Assembly: GCA_965213525.1 (NCBI GenBank) | Contig: OZ243889.1 | Coordinates: forward strand, 1,860,001-1,924,000 | Direction of reading: 5' to 3' | Length of the DNA stretch: 64,000 nt | Origin: G965213525 sp965213525 | GTDB taxonomy: Bacteria > Actinomycetota > Acidimicrobiia > Acidimicrobiales > Poriferisodalaceae | Shown: piece after piece, positions 23,611 to 32,359 of the stretch | How positions within the stretch are numbered: the stretch's first letter is position 1 | Layout: each line of letters opens with the position of its first letter | Notes under the pieces: model-generated | What the model saw: the letters and a program-made list of their open reading frames with translations, nothing else | Told to the model about the DNA's origin: nothing | Database searches by the model: none | Made by a program: the position numbers and the translations under genes

Positions 23611-26109
23611 TCACACCGCCACCTTCTCGTCGCGACGCGACGGCTCGTCGGCCGCCCGCCCGCAGCTGTTCGCTCCGGCGCCCGAGGGGCGCAGGTACCT
23701 GCCGGTGACGCTCCTGGGCTGCTCGGCCAGGTCCGCCGGCGTCCCGCAGTGGAGGACCTCGCCGCCGTCGAGCCCGGCACCCGGGCCCACGTCCACGACC
23801 CAGTCGGCGATCGAGATCACCCGGAGGTTGTGCTCGATGACCAGGACGGTGTTGCCCGACGAGATGAGCCGTTCGAACAGCCGCAGGAGGTGGCCGATGT
23901 CGGCGCTGTGCAGACCCCTGGTCGGCTCGTCGAACAGGAAGAGCGTCCCGCTGCGACGCTGCCCCAGCAGCTCGCCAGCCAGGTTCAGCCGCTGCGCCTC
24001 GCCGCCTGACAGCGTGGTCGTGGAGGACCCGAGCTGCAGGTAGCCCAGCCCGAAGTCGACGAGGATCGACAGCGCGGTGGTGACCCTGTCCACTCCGAGC
24101 TGCTCGAACCAGTCGAGCGCCTCCTCGACGGTCATCGACAGGACCTGGAAGATGTCGCGGCCGTCGACCTCCACCTCGAGCACGTGGTCCTGGAACCGGC
24201 GACCGTCGCACTCGGGGCACACGACGTGCTCGCTCCTGAACAGGGTCAGCTCGATCTCGGCCAGGCCGAGGCCCTTGCAGCTCTCGCAACGGCCGCCGGC
24301 CACGTTGGTGCTGAAGTCGCTCCTGCTCAGGCCCAGCTCCTCAGCCCCGGTGCTGGCGGCGAAGGCGTCCCGCACGTGGTCGCTGACCCCGACGAACGTC
24401 GCCACGGAGCTGCGGCTCGATCGGCCGACCGGTCGCTGCTCGACGAGGATCACGTCCCGGAGGGCGTCGGCCCCGACCACCTCGTGACGGACCGGGCCGC
24501 CCTCGACGGCGCGGGCGACGGCGGCGTGCACCTCGGCGACGAGGGAGCTCTTGCCCGCTCCGGAGACCCCAGAGACGCAGGTCAACCCGCCGAGGGGGAA
24601 CTTCACGGTCTGGCTCGACACGTTGTTCCGGGAGACGTCGCGGACCTCGATCCAGCCGGTGCCGTCAGGCGGTGCCCAGCTCGTCGCCTCCGGCCCCGCC
24701 GACAGGGCCGCCCTGGTGGGTGAGTCCTCGACGTCGAGGAGGCCGACGACGGGACCGGAGTAGACGACCTCCCCGCCTCGGGCGCCGGCTCCCGGTCCGA
24801 TCTCGATGACCCAGTCGGCGGCCCGGATCACGGACTCGTCGTGCTCGATGGCGACGACCGTGTTGCCCAGGTCCCGCAACCGCTGGAGCGAGGCGATGAT
24901 CCTGCCGGTGTCGTGCTCGTGCAGCCCGGCGGTGGGCTCGTCGAGCACGTACAGGACGCCCGTCAGCTCGCTCGCCAGGTGCTGCGCGAGGAGCAGCCGC
25001 TGCAGCTCGCCCCCCGACAGGGTCACCACGGGACGCTGGAGGCTCAGGTGACCGAGCCCCACGTCGACCACGTTGCGGCCGTGCTGGACGATCGACGCCG
25101 CCAGCTCGCAGACCTGAGCAGCGATCGCGCCGTCGGCCAGGGCCTCCTCGAGGAGCGCGGTCGACGTCGACAGGTCCGCCTGCTGGAGCTTCGGGAAGGT
25201 CTGGCCGGCCACGGTGGCGTGGAGGGATTCGGGGCGCAGCCGGCCCCCGCTGCAGGTCGGGCAGGTGGTGGTGGTGAGGTAGTTGGCGAACGCCTTGCGG
25301 CGGGCGGCGGTGGACGCGTTGCGGTGGGCCCGTTCGAGCGAACCGAGGATCCCGTCGCACCGGAGGTCGTTGGTGACCTTGCGGACCTTCAAGGTGTACA
25401 CGGCGTCGGTCCCGTGCAGCACCGCGTCGACCTGCTCGGGCGTCAGCGAGTCGAACGGGGCGTCGAGGTCGATGCCGACGTCGTCGGCCATGGCCTCGAA
25501 GGCCTTGCGCATGTTGGGCACGGCGAAGGTGCCCTTGTCGGCGCCGTCGAAGATCTCCGTCAGGGTCTGGCTGCGGTCGGGGACGACCAGGTCGAGCAAG
25601 AACCCGACCATCTCGCCCAGCCCGTCGCACCCCACGCACCTGCCCTCGGCCCGGTTGGGGCTGAAGTGCTTCGCCGTGTGGGGCTCGGCGATGACGCCGC
25701 ACCGCGGACACCGGAGGTCGGCGGCCGTCTTGCCCATGCAGACGGGACACACCGGCTGGGAACCGGCCCCGAACAAGATCCGGTGGAGCCCGTCGAGACC
25801 GGTCAGGGTCCCGACCGTCGAGCGGGGGTTGGCGTACCCACCGTCCCGCTGCCGAAGGGCCACCGGGGGCTGGGTGCCCGAGATCCGGTCGAAGTGGTAG
25901 TCGCCGTCCCCCATGTCGAGCGACCTGCTCGACAGCGCGCCCAGGTAGAGCGACTTCGAGTGCTCGAACAGCGTGTCGATGATCAGCGACGACTTGCCGG
26001 AGCCCGACACGCCCGACACGACGACGAAGCGCCCTTTGGGGATCTCCACGTCGACCGACCGGAGGTTGTGCGTGGTGACGCCCTCGAGGACGATGCTCCC
26101 CGCGCTCAC
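23611..26109 (-). CDS. UvrA paralogue without UvrB-binding domain (probable drug resistance)
   Basis: An 832-residue two-ATPase protein of the UvrA family, about 110 residues shorter than housekeeping UvrA. The first Walker A is VSGVSGSGKSS (from about residue 31), the second is VSGVSGAGKSS, and there are two LSGGE signatures. Zinc-finger cysteines occur at CPVCMGK/CPRCG, at CVGCDGLG and at CESCKGLG/CPECDGRRF. The stretch between PRSTVGT and the first zinc finger, where UvrA binds UvrB, is missing. Such UvrA2-like proteins occur in clusters for DNA-binding drugs (DrrC type), where they displace or recognise drug-DNA complexes. The GTG start overlaps the HpaB-like stop. Confidence 0.88.
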   Translation of the reverse strand: MSAGSIVLEGVTTHNLRSVDVEIPKGRFVVVSGVSGSGKSSLIIDTLFEHSKSLYLGALSSRSLDMGDGDYHFDRISGTQPPVALRQRDGGYANPRSTVGTLTGLDGLHRILFGAGSQPVCPVCMGKTAADLRCPRCGVIAEPHTAKHFSPNRAEGRCVGCDGLGEMVGFLLDLVVPDRSQTLTEIFDGADKGTFAVPNMRKAFEAMADDVGIDLDAPFDSLTPEQVDAVLHGTDAVYTLKVRKVTNDLRCDGILGSLERAHRNASTAARRKAFANYLTTTTCPTCSGGRLRPESLHATVAGQTFPKLQQADLSTSTALLEEALADGAIAAQVCELAASIVQHGRNVVDVGLGHLSLQRPVVTLSGGELQRLLLAQHLASELTGVLYVLDEPTAGLHEHDTGRIIASLQRLRDLGNTVVAIEHDESVIRAADWVIEIGPGAGARGGEVVYSGPVVGLLDVEDSPTRAALSAGPEATSWAPPDGTGWIEVRDVSRNNVSSQTVKFPLGGLTCVSGVSGAGKSSLVAEVHAAVARAVEGGPVRHEVVGADALRDVILVEQRPVGRSSRSSVATFVGVSDHVRDAFAASTGAEELGLSRSDFSTNVAGGRCESCKGLGLAEIELTLFRSEHVVCPECDGRRFQDHVLEVEVDGRDIFQVLSMTVEEALDWFEQLGVDRVTTALSILVDFGLGYLQLGSSTTTLSGGEAQRLNLAGELLGQRRSGTLFLFDEPTRGLHSADIGHLLRLFERLISSGNTVLVIEHNLRVISIADWVVDVGPGAGLDGGEVLHCGTPADLAEQPRSVTGRYLRPSGAGANSCGRAADEPSRRDEKVAV

Positions 26110-27599
26110 CGCCGACCACCCCCTGACCCCAGGAGCTGGCGGACCTGGGCCTCGCATCTCCCCAGGTCCGAGAAGCCGGCGTAGAGCTTCGAGCGGACCC
26201 TCGCCGGGTCACCCCGGTTCCACGCCTCGTAGAGCTCCTGGCGCATCCCGAAGCGGTCGATGACGAGGTCCGAGGCGAGCCGGAACAGCTGCGTCTTGTC
26301 GGTCGCCTCGACCCCCCGCCCGCACATGTAGGTGTCGATGACCCCACGCAACTCGGGGGCGTCGAGGTCGGCTGCTGTGGGCTGCATGATCAGCCCGGAG
26401 GCCCCGATCTCGCGGATGATGGCCGAGGCGCGCGCCGAGAAGTGGCCGGCGACGGCGTCCAGCGGGCCGGTCGACGCCGGCGCCAGCAGGCCCGACCCGG
26501 TCCGTCTCGCCCCGGCGTTCATGCCGGCAAGGCCCAGGCGGACGACCTCGACGTAGGAGGTCAGCTCACCGAGCACCTCTTGCACCTGGCGGAACGAGTC
26601 GACCCCGATCGACCGCGCCAGCAGCGACGCGACGCCGAGCATGGTGCGCAGCCGGTGCAGGAACCGGATCTGGCCGGTGTAGAGCGACCACTTGTTGATC
26701 TCGTGGAACCCCCGGGCCGCCGTGGTCGCGTCGTCCAGGAGGAACACCCGGTCGCTCGGGACGAACACGTCGTCGAACACGATCAGCGCGTCCTGCTCGT
26801 CGAAACGTGTTCCGAGGCGGTCGGAGCCGTCGACGAAGGACGGCCGGCACAGGACCCGCAGGCCGGGCGTGTCGATCGGGGCAGCGAACCAGCAGACCAG
26901 GCTCGGGTCCTGGCGCAGGTAGTTGGCCGGCGAGAGGTAGATGAGGATCTCGTTGGCGTGGGGCGCCAGCGTGGCGATGTTCTTCGCCCCGCGGACCACG
27001 ATGCCGTCGGCGCTGCGGTCGACCACGCGGAGCGCGAGCTCGGGGCGCTCCACCGGGCTCGACGACCGGTCGATCTGCGGGTCGCCCAGCCCGTGGGTGA
27101 GGACGATGTCGTTCTCGCGGCAGTGGTGGTAGTAGTCCTCGGCCCGGCGCCCGAACTCGCCGTCGACCTTGGCCAGCTCGAAGCGGAAGTCGTAGAGCCC
27201 GACCACGACGTTGGCCATGAAGTCGGGAAGGCGGGACAGCTGGCCGTGGGAGGCCGCCGCCCACCGCTCGGAGTTCGCCCACTTGCGGTCGAGCTCCTCT
27301 GGCGTCGTCGGGGCGAGGTAGGACAGGCTGACCTGGTTGCCCGACGTCTCGGACCGGTGGAGCATGTGCGGCGCCTGCTCCGGTGACCACTGGTGGTCAT
27401 AGAGGGCCGCCAGCGTGTCCAGCATCGGACGCAGCTTCGGGTTGCGGACGACGTCGACCCGACGCCCCTCGCTCCAGACCTCGCGGCGGTCCACGAGGCT
27501 GCTGACGAGCTCCGCCCCCGTCCTGGCCCCGGACCCGGTCCTGGCCCGGTCGGCGACGGTCGTCATGGGTACCGCCGCAGCGGCTGGAGTGGCTGTCAC
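26106..27599 (-). CDS. HpaB-like FADH2-dependent aromatic hydroxylase
   Basis: A 497-residue protein of the 4-hydroxyphenylacetate 3-monooxygenase oxygenase family. Residues 30-200 are the N-terminal domain (MLHRSETSGNQVSLSYLAP, DFMANVVVGLYDF). The middle domain has DGIVVRGAKNIATLAPHANE and FDDVFVPSDRVF, and the C-terminal helical bundle follows. Family members ortho-hydroxylate phenols such as tyrosine, tyramine or 4-hydroxyphenylacetate to catechols using free FADH2. No HpaC flavin reductase is encoded in the cluster. The GTG at 27597-27599 after AGGGGGA is preferred to an inner ATG with no ribosome site. Confidence 0.85.
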   Translation of the reverse strand: MTATPAAAAVPMTTVADRARTGSGARTGAELVSSLVDRREVWSEGRRVDVVRNPKLRPMLDTLAALYDHQWSPEQAPHMLHRSETSGNQVSLSYLAPTTPEELDRKWANSERWAAASHGQLSRLPDFMANVVVGLYDFRFELAKVDGEFGRRAEDYYHHCRENDIVLTHGLGDPQIDRSSSPVERPELALRVVDRSADGIVVRGAKNIATLAPHANEILIYLSPANYLRQDPSLVCWFAAPIDTPGLRVLCRPSFVDGSDRLGTRFDEQDALIVFDDVFVPSDRVFLLDDATTAARGFHEINKWSLYTGQIRFLHRLRTMLGVASLLARSIGVDSFRQVQEVLGELTSYVEVVRLGLAGMNAGARRTGSGLLAPASTGPLDAVAGHFSARASAIIREIGASGLIMQPTAADLDAPELRGVIDTYMCGRGVEATDKTQLFRLASDLVIDRFGMRQELYEAWNRGDPARVRSKLYAGFSDLGRCEAQVRQLLGSGGGRR

Positions 27600-27610
27600 G
27601 ATCGGTCCCC

Positions 27611-29104
27611 CTACGGCCTGCGCTCGGGCGCGGTCGACTGGAACGGCTGGTAGCCCTGCTGCTGCACGTCGGGGAAGTACTCCCGGGTGGCTTCGCCCAC
27701 CACCTGCATGATCCGGGCGTCGACCGAGTCGCGAGCGGTGACGAGGCGGGCCAGCGGTGACTCGGCGACGATGTTGGCCAGCCGGACCTGTCGGGCCTGG
27801 TGAACGGCCCGGAGCGCCCGATCGGCGTTGGCGGCCTCGCGCATCTTGTAGACGGCCCTGGGGCCGTCGGGCACGCCGATCATCGACTTGGTGCCGCCGC
27901 TCCCGAGGCAGTTCCGGGGCATGTGGAGGTGCTCGTGGCGCCACTCCTGGTGGGCGGCGTGCAGCCGGAACGCCTCGTCGAGGACGCAGTGGCGGAGCCA
28001 CGCCTCGGGGTCGTCGTGGCGGTGCTCCTCGACCTTGCGCACGGCCGCATCCAGGTCGGGAAGGCCGAGGGATCTGACCCACGTCTCGATGCCGGCCCAG
28101 AAGTGCCGGAACAGGTCCCCGAACATGTGCTGCTTGATGGCCAGCGAATGGATGCCGCTGGCTGGGCCGAGGTTCTCCCGGAACTCGTGGTACTCACAGG
28201 TGGCGAGGAGCTCGGCCATGACGCGCTGGGAGTCCACGACCGGGGCCAGCAGCGCCCGGCAGGTGGACAGGTGCTCCACCGCCCCGCTGAGCTCGTCGAC
28301 CCGCAGCGCCCTGACGGCCGCCTCCAGGTGGTCGTTGACCTCCGCGCAGAGCACCTCGGGGATCTGGTGCAGCGCCACGAACTCTCCGTGGAAGGTGTCG
28401 GGACTGAGCTCGGTGGCGGCCACGGCCTGGGCCAGCAGCGGCGACGAGAGGAGCTCCTCGACGTCGACGTCGGCGGGCAGGGCGACGTCGGAGAGGTCGT
28501 TCTCCCACTTGGTCGCATCGTGGTAGCCGATGCGGAGGCCGTGGAGGACCCGGAACAGCTCGTCGTCGAGGTGCCGGGTGGCCAACGTGGCCCGGACCTC
28601 GGGCCCCCGCCCGTCGAGCACGTCGGCCTTCAGGCGATCCTCCAGCTCCTCGAGACCGGAGAGGAAGGCCCCGTAGCCGGGGGTGTCCGAGATGCTGGCC
28701 CGGGCCGCCAGGCGGCTGGCGTCGACGCCGAAGGTGCTGCGGACGGCGAACATGCTCTGGCCCAGTCCCCGCATGAGCCGATGGAAGCCACCCATCCACT
28801 GCACATCGATCGAGGCGGCGATGACGTCGCCGCGTCGGACGGCGGTGCTCGTGCGCCCGACCATCCGCGCCAGGTTCAACAGACACACCTCGGAGGCCTG
28901 CAGGACGGCGCAGGCGGCGGACACGTAGGACGCCTGGGGCACGCCCCGGCCGGCGATGGCCTCGGCGAGCAGGTCGATGCGATGGAGCTGGTCGTAGCTC
29001 TCGGCGATGGGCCCGAGCGGCGTGCGGCCACGACCCGGGCAGTCCGGCGCCGGGTCACCGTCGGCCACGTCGGCGTCGGTTGCGGGCGCATCAGTGGTCG
29101 ACAT
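27611..29104 (-). CDS. Heme enzyme of the tryptophan 2,3-dioxygenase fold
   Basis: A 497-residue protein. Three TDO-family blocks are visible: FVALHQIPEVL (242-252, like the distal V-V-H-Q helix), FRENLGPASGIHS (308-320, like F-R-x-x-L-x-x-A-S-G-F-Q-S) and WRHEHLHMPRNCLGSGGT (388-405, like the region with the heme-ligating His and the GTGG loop). About 240 N-terminal residues precede the core, unlike plain TDO. The superfamily includes Tyr and Trp hydroxylases and ring-cleaving enzymes of antibiotic pathways (SfmD, LmbB2, MarE). A hydroxylation or indole/phenol oxidation step is inferred. ATG at 29102-29104 overlaps the ferredoxin end by 14 bp. Confidence 0.72.
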   Translation of the reverse strand: MSTTDAPATDADVADGDPAPDCPGRGRTPLGPIAESYDQLHRIDLLAEAIAGRGVPQASYVSAACAVLQASEVCLLNLARMVGRTSTAVRRGDVIAASIDVQWMGGFHRLMRGLGQSMFAVRSTFGVDASRLAARASISDTPGYGAFLSGLEELEDRLKADVLDGRGPEVRATLATRHLDDELFRVLHGLRIGYHDATKWENDLSDVALPADVDVEELLSSPLLAQAVAATELSPDTFHGEFVALHQIPEVLCAEVNDHLEAAVRALRVDELSGAVEHLSTCRALLAPVVDSQRVMAELLATCEYHEFRENLGPASGIHSLAIKQHMFGDLFRHFWAGIETWVRSLGLPDLDAAVRKVEEHRHDDPEAWLRHCVLDEAFRLHAAHQEWRHEHLHMPRNCLGSGGTKSMIGVPDGPRAVYKMREAANADRALRAVHQARQVRLANIVAESPLARLVTARDSVDARIMQVVGEATREYFPDVQQQGYQPFQSTAPERRP

Positions 29105-29366
29105 CTGGACCCACCTGCCCGCCACCGGGGCTCGCCGAGAAGTGGATGGAGTCGGTCGGGCACGACTCGAGCGCGTCGATGACGGCGTCCAGCTCGTCGA
29201 GGGTCTCCGGCTGCTTGCACACGTAGTGCACCTCGTTCTCCTTGTCTCTGGCGAAGTTTCTCGGCGTCAGGTCGTGGCACAAGAAGCAGTCGATGCAGGT
29301 GCTGCCCTCGATGCCGAACGCCCCGTCCAGCGGGAGGTCGTCGGGGATCGGGTGATCGGCGGACAC
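29091..29366 (-). CDS. Small 4Fe-4S (or 3Fe-4S) ferredoxin
   Basis: A 91-residue ferredoxin. CIDCFLCHDL supplies the first cluster cysteines and ESCPTDSIHF the last; an extra Cys occurs in YVCKQPET. The pattern matches single-cluster ferredoxins that feed oxygenases and radical enzymes (C-I-D-C-G-x-C ... C-P-T-x-x-I). GTG at 29364-29366 lies 1 bp downstream of the ligase stop. It may supply electrons to the radical SAM enzymes or exchange them with the molybdenum enzyme of the same operon. Confidence 0.85.
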   Translation of the reverse strand: MSADHPIPDDLPLDGAFGIEGSTCIDCFLCHDLTPRNFARDKENEVHYVCKQPETLDELDAVIDALESCPTDSIHFSASPGGGQVGPDVDH

Positions 29367-29367
29367 G

Positions 29368-30729
29368 TCAGCGGCCCTCCCTCTGCGCCCGGAAGGTGCG
29401 CATCGTCGGCTTGGCCGACGCTCGCAGCGCCGCCTCGAAGGTGTCGACGTCGAGTCGACCGAACCGGACCGCCACGTCGTACCGGTGCCGCATCGCCCCG
29501 GAGATCGCTGCGGTGATGACCTGGTCGCCGAGGCTCGACGGCGGAAGGTCGATCCCGAGGTCCTGCCCATCGGCATCGAAGGTGAAGTAGTACGGCGGCT
29601 CGGTCATGGCCCCGAGCACCACGTCCTCGATCTCGAGCTGGGACGCCCACCCGCTGCCGACCGCGATGCGGTCGCCCATCCGGCCCCGGTGGCGCAGGCG
29701 GCGCAGCGGCGAGCCGCAGGCGCACGGCTCCGCCTCGATCTGGCACACATCGCCGGTGCGGTAGCGGACGAGCGGCATCGCCCGGCTGGCCAGGGTGGTC
29801 ACGGCGAGCTCCCCGACCGCGCCGTCTGGCAGCCGGGCACCGGTGGAGGGGTCGATCACCTCGAAGTAGGTCCTCGTCTCCACCAGGTGCAGGTCCTGGT
29901 GGCGGCAGAACATGGCGAGCGTGTTCGTCTCGGTCATCCCGAACATCGAGTACGCCGAGGCGCCCCACAGGTCCCGCAGACGACGGACCTTGCCCGGCGA
30001 CGACCCCTCGCCGGCCATGAGGATCTTGTCGACCGCCAGGTCGACCCGCGGGTCGATGCCGCTTCGACGGGCGATCTCGCCGAGGTTCATCGCCCTGGTC
30101 CCCGAGCACACGAGGGTGGTGGCACCTGAGCGGTGTAGGGCCTCGACCATGCGTTCGGGAGGACAGCCGGGTGATGCCGCGCCGAGCGGCACCACGGTGC
30201 AGCCGACGAGCTCGAAGGCGCGGTCCAGGTCCTGGCCTACGCCGGCCAGCTCGTACGGCACCGCGATCGCCACCACCTCGTCGTGGACGACGGGTGCCAG
30301 GAGGAGGGCGACCGTCCGGTTGTTGGTCAGCCAGTCGTCGAACGTGAAGCAGGCAGCGATGGACGAACCGGTGCTGGTCCCCGAGCTCTCGTCGACCCGG
30401 ACGACCTCGCTGAACGGCACGGCCAGGAGGCCGAGCGGGTAGGCCTCGCCCAGACCGTCCCTGGTCGTGAAGGGCAGGGCCTCGAAGGCCCCGTCCCAGC
30501 CGGCCGCCACCGCGTCGGCGACCTCGCCCGGGATGCTGGAGTGGTAGAGGGGCGAGTGGGCGACGGCGTGGGCGACGGTGGCCCGGAGCGCCTCGGCCAC
30601 CCAGGCGTCGAGGGCGGCCCGATCGAGCGACGTCACCGTCAAGACCCGCTCGGCGATGGCCGCCCGCTGCTGGAGGGCCGCGCTGAACCGGGTCCCACCG
30701 GTGGCCGGCCGCCCGGTGAGGGTGGTCAT
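29368..30729 (-). CDS. PaaK-like adenylate-forming ligase (intact)
   Basis: A 453-residue acyl-activating enzyme of the phenylacetate-CoA ligase-like branch. SSGTSTGS (115-122) is the phosphate-binding loop, YSMFGMTETN the A5-like motif, and VRYRTGD (from about residue 321) the ADP/AMP-ribose Asp motif. CACGSPLRRLRHRGR is the typical C-terminal PaaK Cys region. It would activate a carboxylic acid as an adenylate, then a thioester or amide. With no carrier protein in sight, CoA or direct transfer to a BtrH-like enzyme is possible. ATG overlaps the BtrH-like stop (ATGA). Confidence 0.85.
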   Translation of the reverse strand: MTTLTGRPATGGTRFSAALQQRAAIAERVLTVTSLDRAALDAWVAEALRATVAHAVAHSPLYHSSIPGEVADAVAAGWDGAFEALPFTTRDGLGEAYPLGLLAVPFSEVVRVDESSGTSTGSSIAACFTFDDWLTNNRTVALLLAPVVHDEVVAIAVPYELAGVGQDLDRAFELVGCTVVPLGAASPGCPPERMVEALHRSGATTLVCSGTRAMNLGEIARRSGIDPRVDLAVDKILMAGEGSSPGKVRRLRDLWGASAYSMFGMTETNTLAMFCRHQDLHLVETRTYFEVIDPSTGARLPDGAVGELAVTTLASRAMPLVRYRTGDVCQIEAEPCACGSPLRRLRHRGRMGDRIAVGSGWASQLEIEDVVLGAMTEPPYYFTFDADGQDLGIDLPPSSLGDQVITAAISGAMRHRYDVAVRFGRLDVDTFEAALRASAKPTMRTFRAQREGR

Positions 30730-31694
30730 TCGACCACCTCCAGCAGGTCTTCCATCGCCTCCCGCTCCTCGGTGGCGAGCGCCTCGACGATCGACGCCGC
30801 GTCGGACAGCGCCTCCTCGTCGGCCTGCTTGAGCAGGTCGGAGACCTCGGTCCACCGCGCAGAGATCGCGTGGTAGCGATCCACGATCGGCTCGATGCCG
30901 TCACGGCCGGTGATGTCGGCCGCCTCTTCGAGGAACTGGGCCCACAGGGTGCGGAAGAACCCCCCGCCGGTCCCGTTGTCCTCCATGCTCTGGCCGATCT
31001 GCACGAGCGCCGAGTCGGGCTCGTCGAGGGTCTCGAACCAGTCCCGCATGAGCGAGGCGGTGCGGTCGATCCCCTTGTGGCCGAGGTTCTTGATCGGTGG
31101 GTGCAAGAAGTCCTCTGCCGTCGTCTGGATCGAGGCGATGCAGGCGTCGGACAGACCGGCTTGGTCGAGCTGGGCGGTCCCGAGCCGGAGGGACAGGTTG
31201 CGCGAGCTCATCGGCCCCTTGGCCGCACGGGCCTCGGCCATGCTCGCGGTGCTGGTGGTCTGGACGCCGTACGTCGTCGTCTCCACGACCACGAACTGCC
31301 CGTCGTCGTGGCCGATGCAGGCCAGGTAGTGCGCGGCGAAGTGGTGGTCGTCGCGGCAGAAGTCGAGGTGGAAGCGGTCGAGCTTCAGGCCGACCACCTC
31401 GCCGTCGTCCAGCGCCTCGACGAGGGTGGCCTCGGCCTTGGACCTCGAGGTCGTCTCCTGGCAGATCAGCTCCAGCCCGAGCGCCTCGGTGGCGTTCACC
31501 ATCAGGTGGTCGGGCTTGACCCGACCACCGAGGAACGGGTGGGGCATGTTCTTCGCGTCCCAGTAGAGGAACGACAGGCCCCGGCCCAGCCCGAAGACCA
31601 GGGGCTCTGACAGGTCGATCCTGCGGTTGCGAAGCATGTTGATGAGCGCCGTCGACTCACAGTGCTGGCCGCTGTACGGCTCGAAGTCGGTCAC
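30726..31694 (-). CDS. BtrH-like protein (paralogue 2)
   Basis: A 322-residue protein with the BtrH N-terminal domain: FEPYSGQHCESTALINML (predicted nucleophile Cys12), then LSEPLVFGLGRGLSFLYWD and DDHHFAAHYLACIGHDD, which probably supplies the catalytic His. The C-terminal helical half contains EDNGTGGGFFRTLWAQFLEE, matching the other two paralogues. It lies directly upstream of the intact ligase gene with ATGA overlap, suggesting that it receives the activated acyl group. Function is inferred from BtrH; a peptidase-like hydrolysis role cannot be excluded. Confidence 0.77.
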   Translation of the reverse strand: MTDFEPYSGQHCESTALINMLRNRRIDLSEPLVFGLGRGLSFLYWDAKNMPHPFLGGRVKPDHLMVNATEALGLELICQETTSRSKAEATLVEALDDGEVVGLKLDRFHLDFCRDDHHFAAHYLACIGHDDGQFVVVETTTYGVQTTSTASMAEARAAKGPMSSRNLSLRLGTAQLDQAGLSDACIASIQTTAEDFLHPPIKNLGHKGIDRTASLMRDWFETLDEPDSALVQIGQSMEDNGTGGGFFRTLWAQFLEEAADITGRDGIEPIVDRYHAISARWTEVSDLLKQADEEALSDAASIVEALATEEREAMEDLLEVVE

Positions 31695-32359
31695 GACGGC
31701 GGCGCCCCGTCGCCGATCGGGCCCTGGTGGACGACCTCGATCACGCCAGACGTGCGGTTGTCGCGCAGGTGGCCGTAGGTGTGACCGAACTCGTCGGCCT
31801 CGGTGAAGGCGATCACCTCGAGAGCGTCGGCGTGCGCTGCGAGCCGGTCGATGACGTAGCGGACGTCGTCGACGTCGTCCACCTCGAGCGCGGCGTGCGA
31901 CATGAGGGTCCGGCGCTGCTCGACTGACCGCTCGGCCCAAGGCCCGTAGCGCTTGCACGTGAAGGTCTCGAACACCGCCCCGTCGGGCATGGTGACCGAG
32001 CTCAGCCATCCTTGGGTGCCGTACTGCTTCGGCGCGATGTAGGAGGGGTCGACCTCGACGCAGGCGGCCGAGCCGTCGGCGACCCGGGCCGCCAGGAAGT
32101 CGTTCCAGGCGAGGGCGTGGCGCTCGTCCTCGTAGTCGCCCAGGTAGATGCCGATGTGGTGCAGCCCGACGAACCGTCCGGCGCAGTGGGCAGCTCCGCC
32201 GCCGCACCAGCGCTGCAGGTAGCCAGCGACATCGAGGTCCCGCCACGAGGCGGAGAGCTCGACGTTCGCCGCCCACAGCTCGTCGAACCGATCCGCCGGA
32301 CACAACCGGCCGTCGGTGCCGAGGTCGAGCGTGGGCGGTCCTCCCGACCGGGTGCTCAC
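31691..32359 (-). CDS. Probable VOC-fold (glyoxalase-like) protein
   Basis: A 222-residue protein. Spaced metal-ligand-like motifs GLHHIGIYLGD, FETFTCKRYGP, LMSHAALEVDD and a final SGVIEVVHQG give the H...E...H...E rhythm of two vicinal-oxygen-chelate modules. Such proteins are metal-dependent isomerases, dioxygenases or drug-binding proteins. No closer relative is recognised. The stop overlaps the start of the BtrH-like gene (GTGA) and its GTG overlaps the methyltransferase stop. It could be a ring-modifying enzyme or a product-binding resistance protein. Confidence 0.5.
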   Translation of the reverse strand: MSTRSGGPPTLDLGTDGRLCPADRFDELWAANVELSASWRDLDVAGYLQRWCGGGAAHCAGRFVGLHHIGIYLGDYEDERHALAWNDFLAARVADGSAACVEVDPSYIAPKQYGTQGWLSSVTMPDGAVFETFTCKRYGPWAERSVEQRRTLMSHAALEVDDVDDVRYVIDRLAAHADALEVIAFTEADEFGHTYGHLRDNRTSGVIEVVHQGPIGDGAPPS

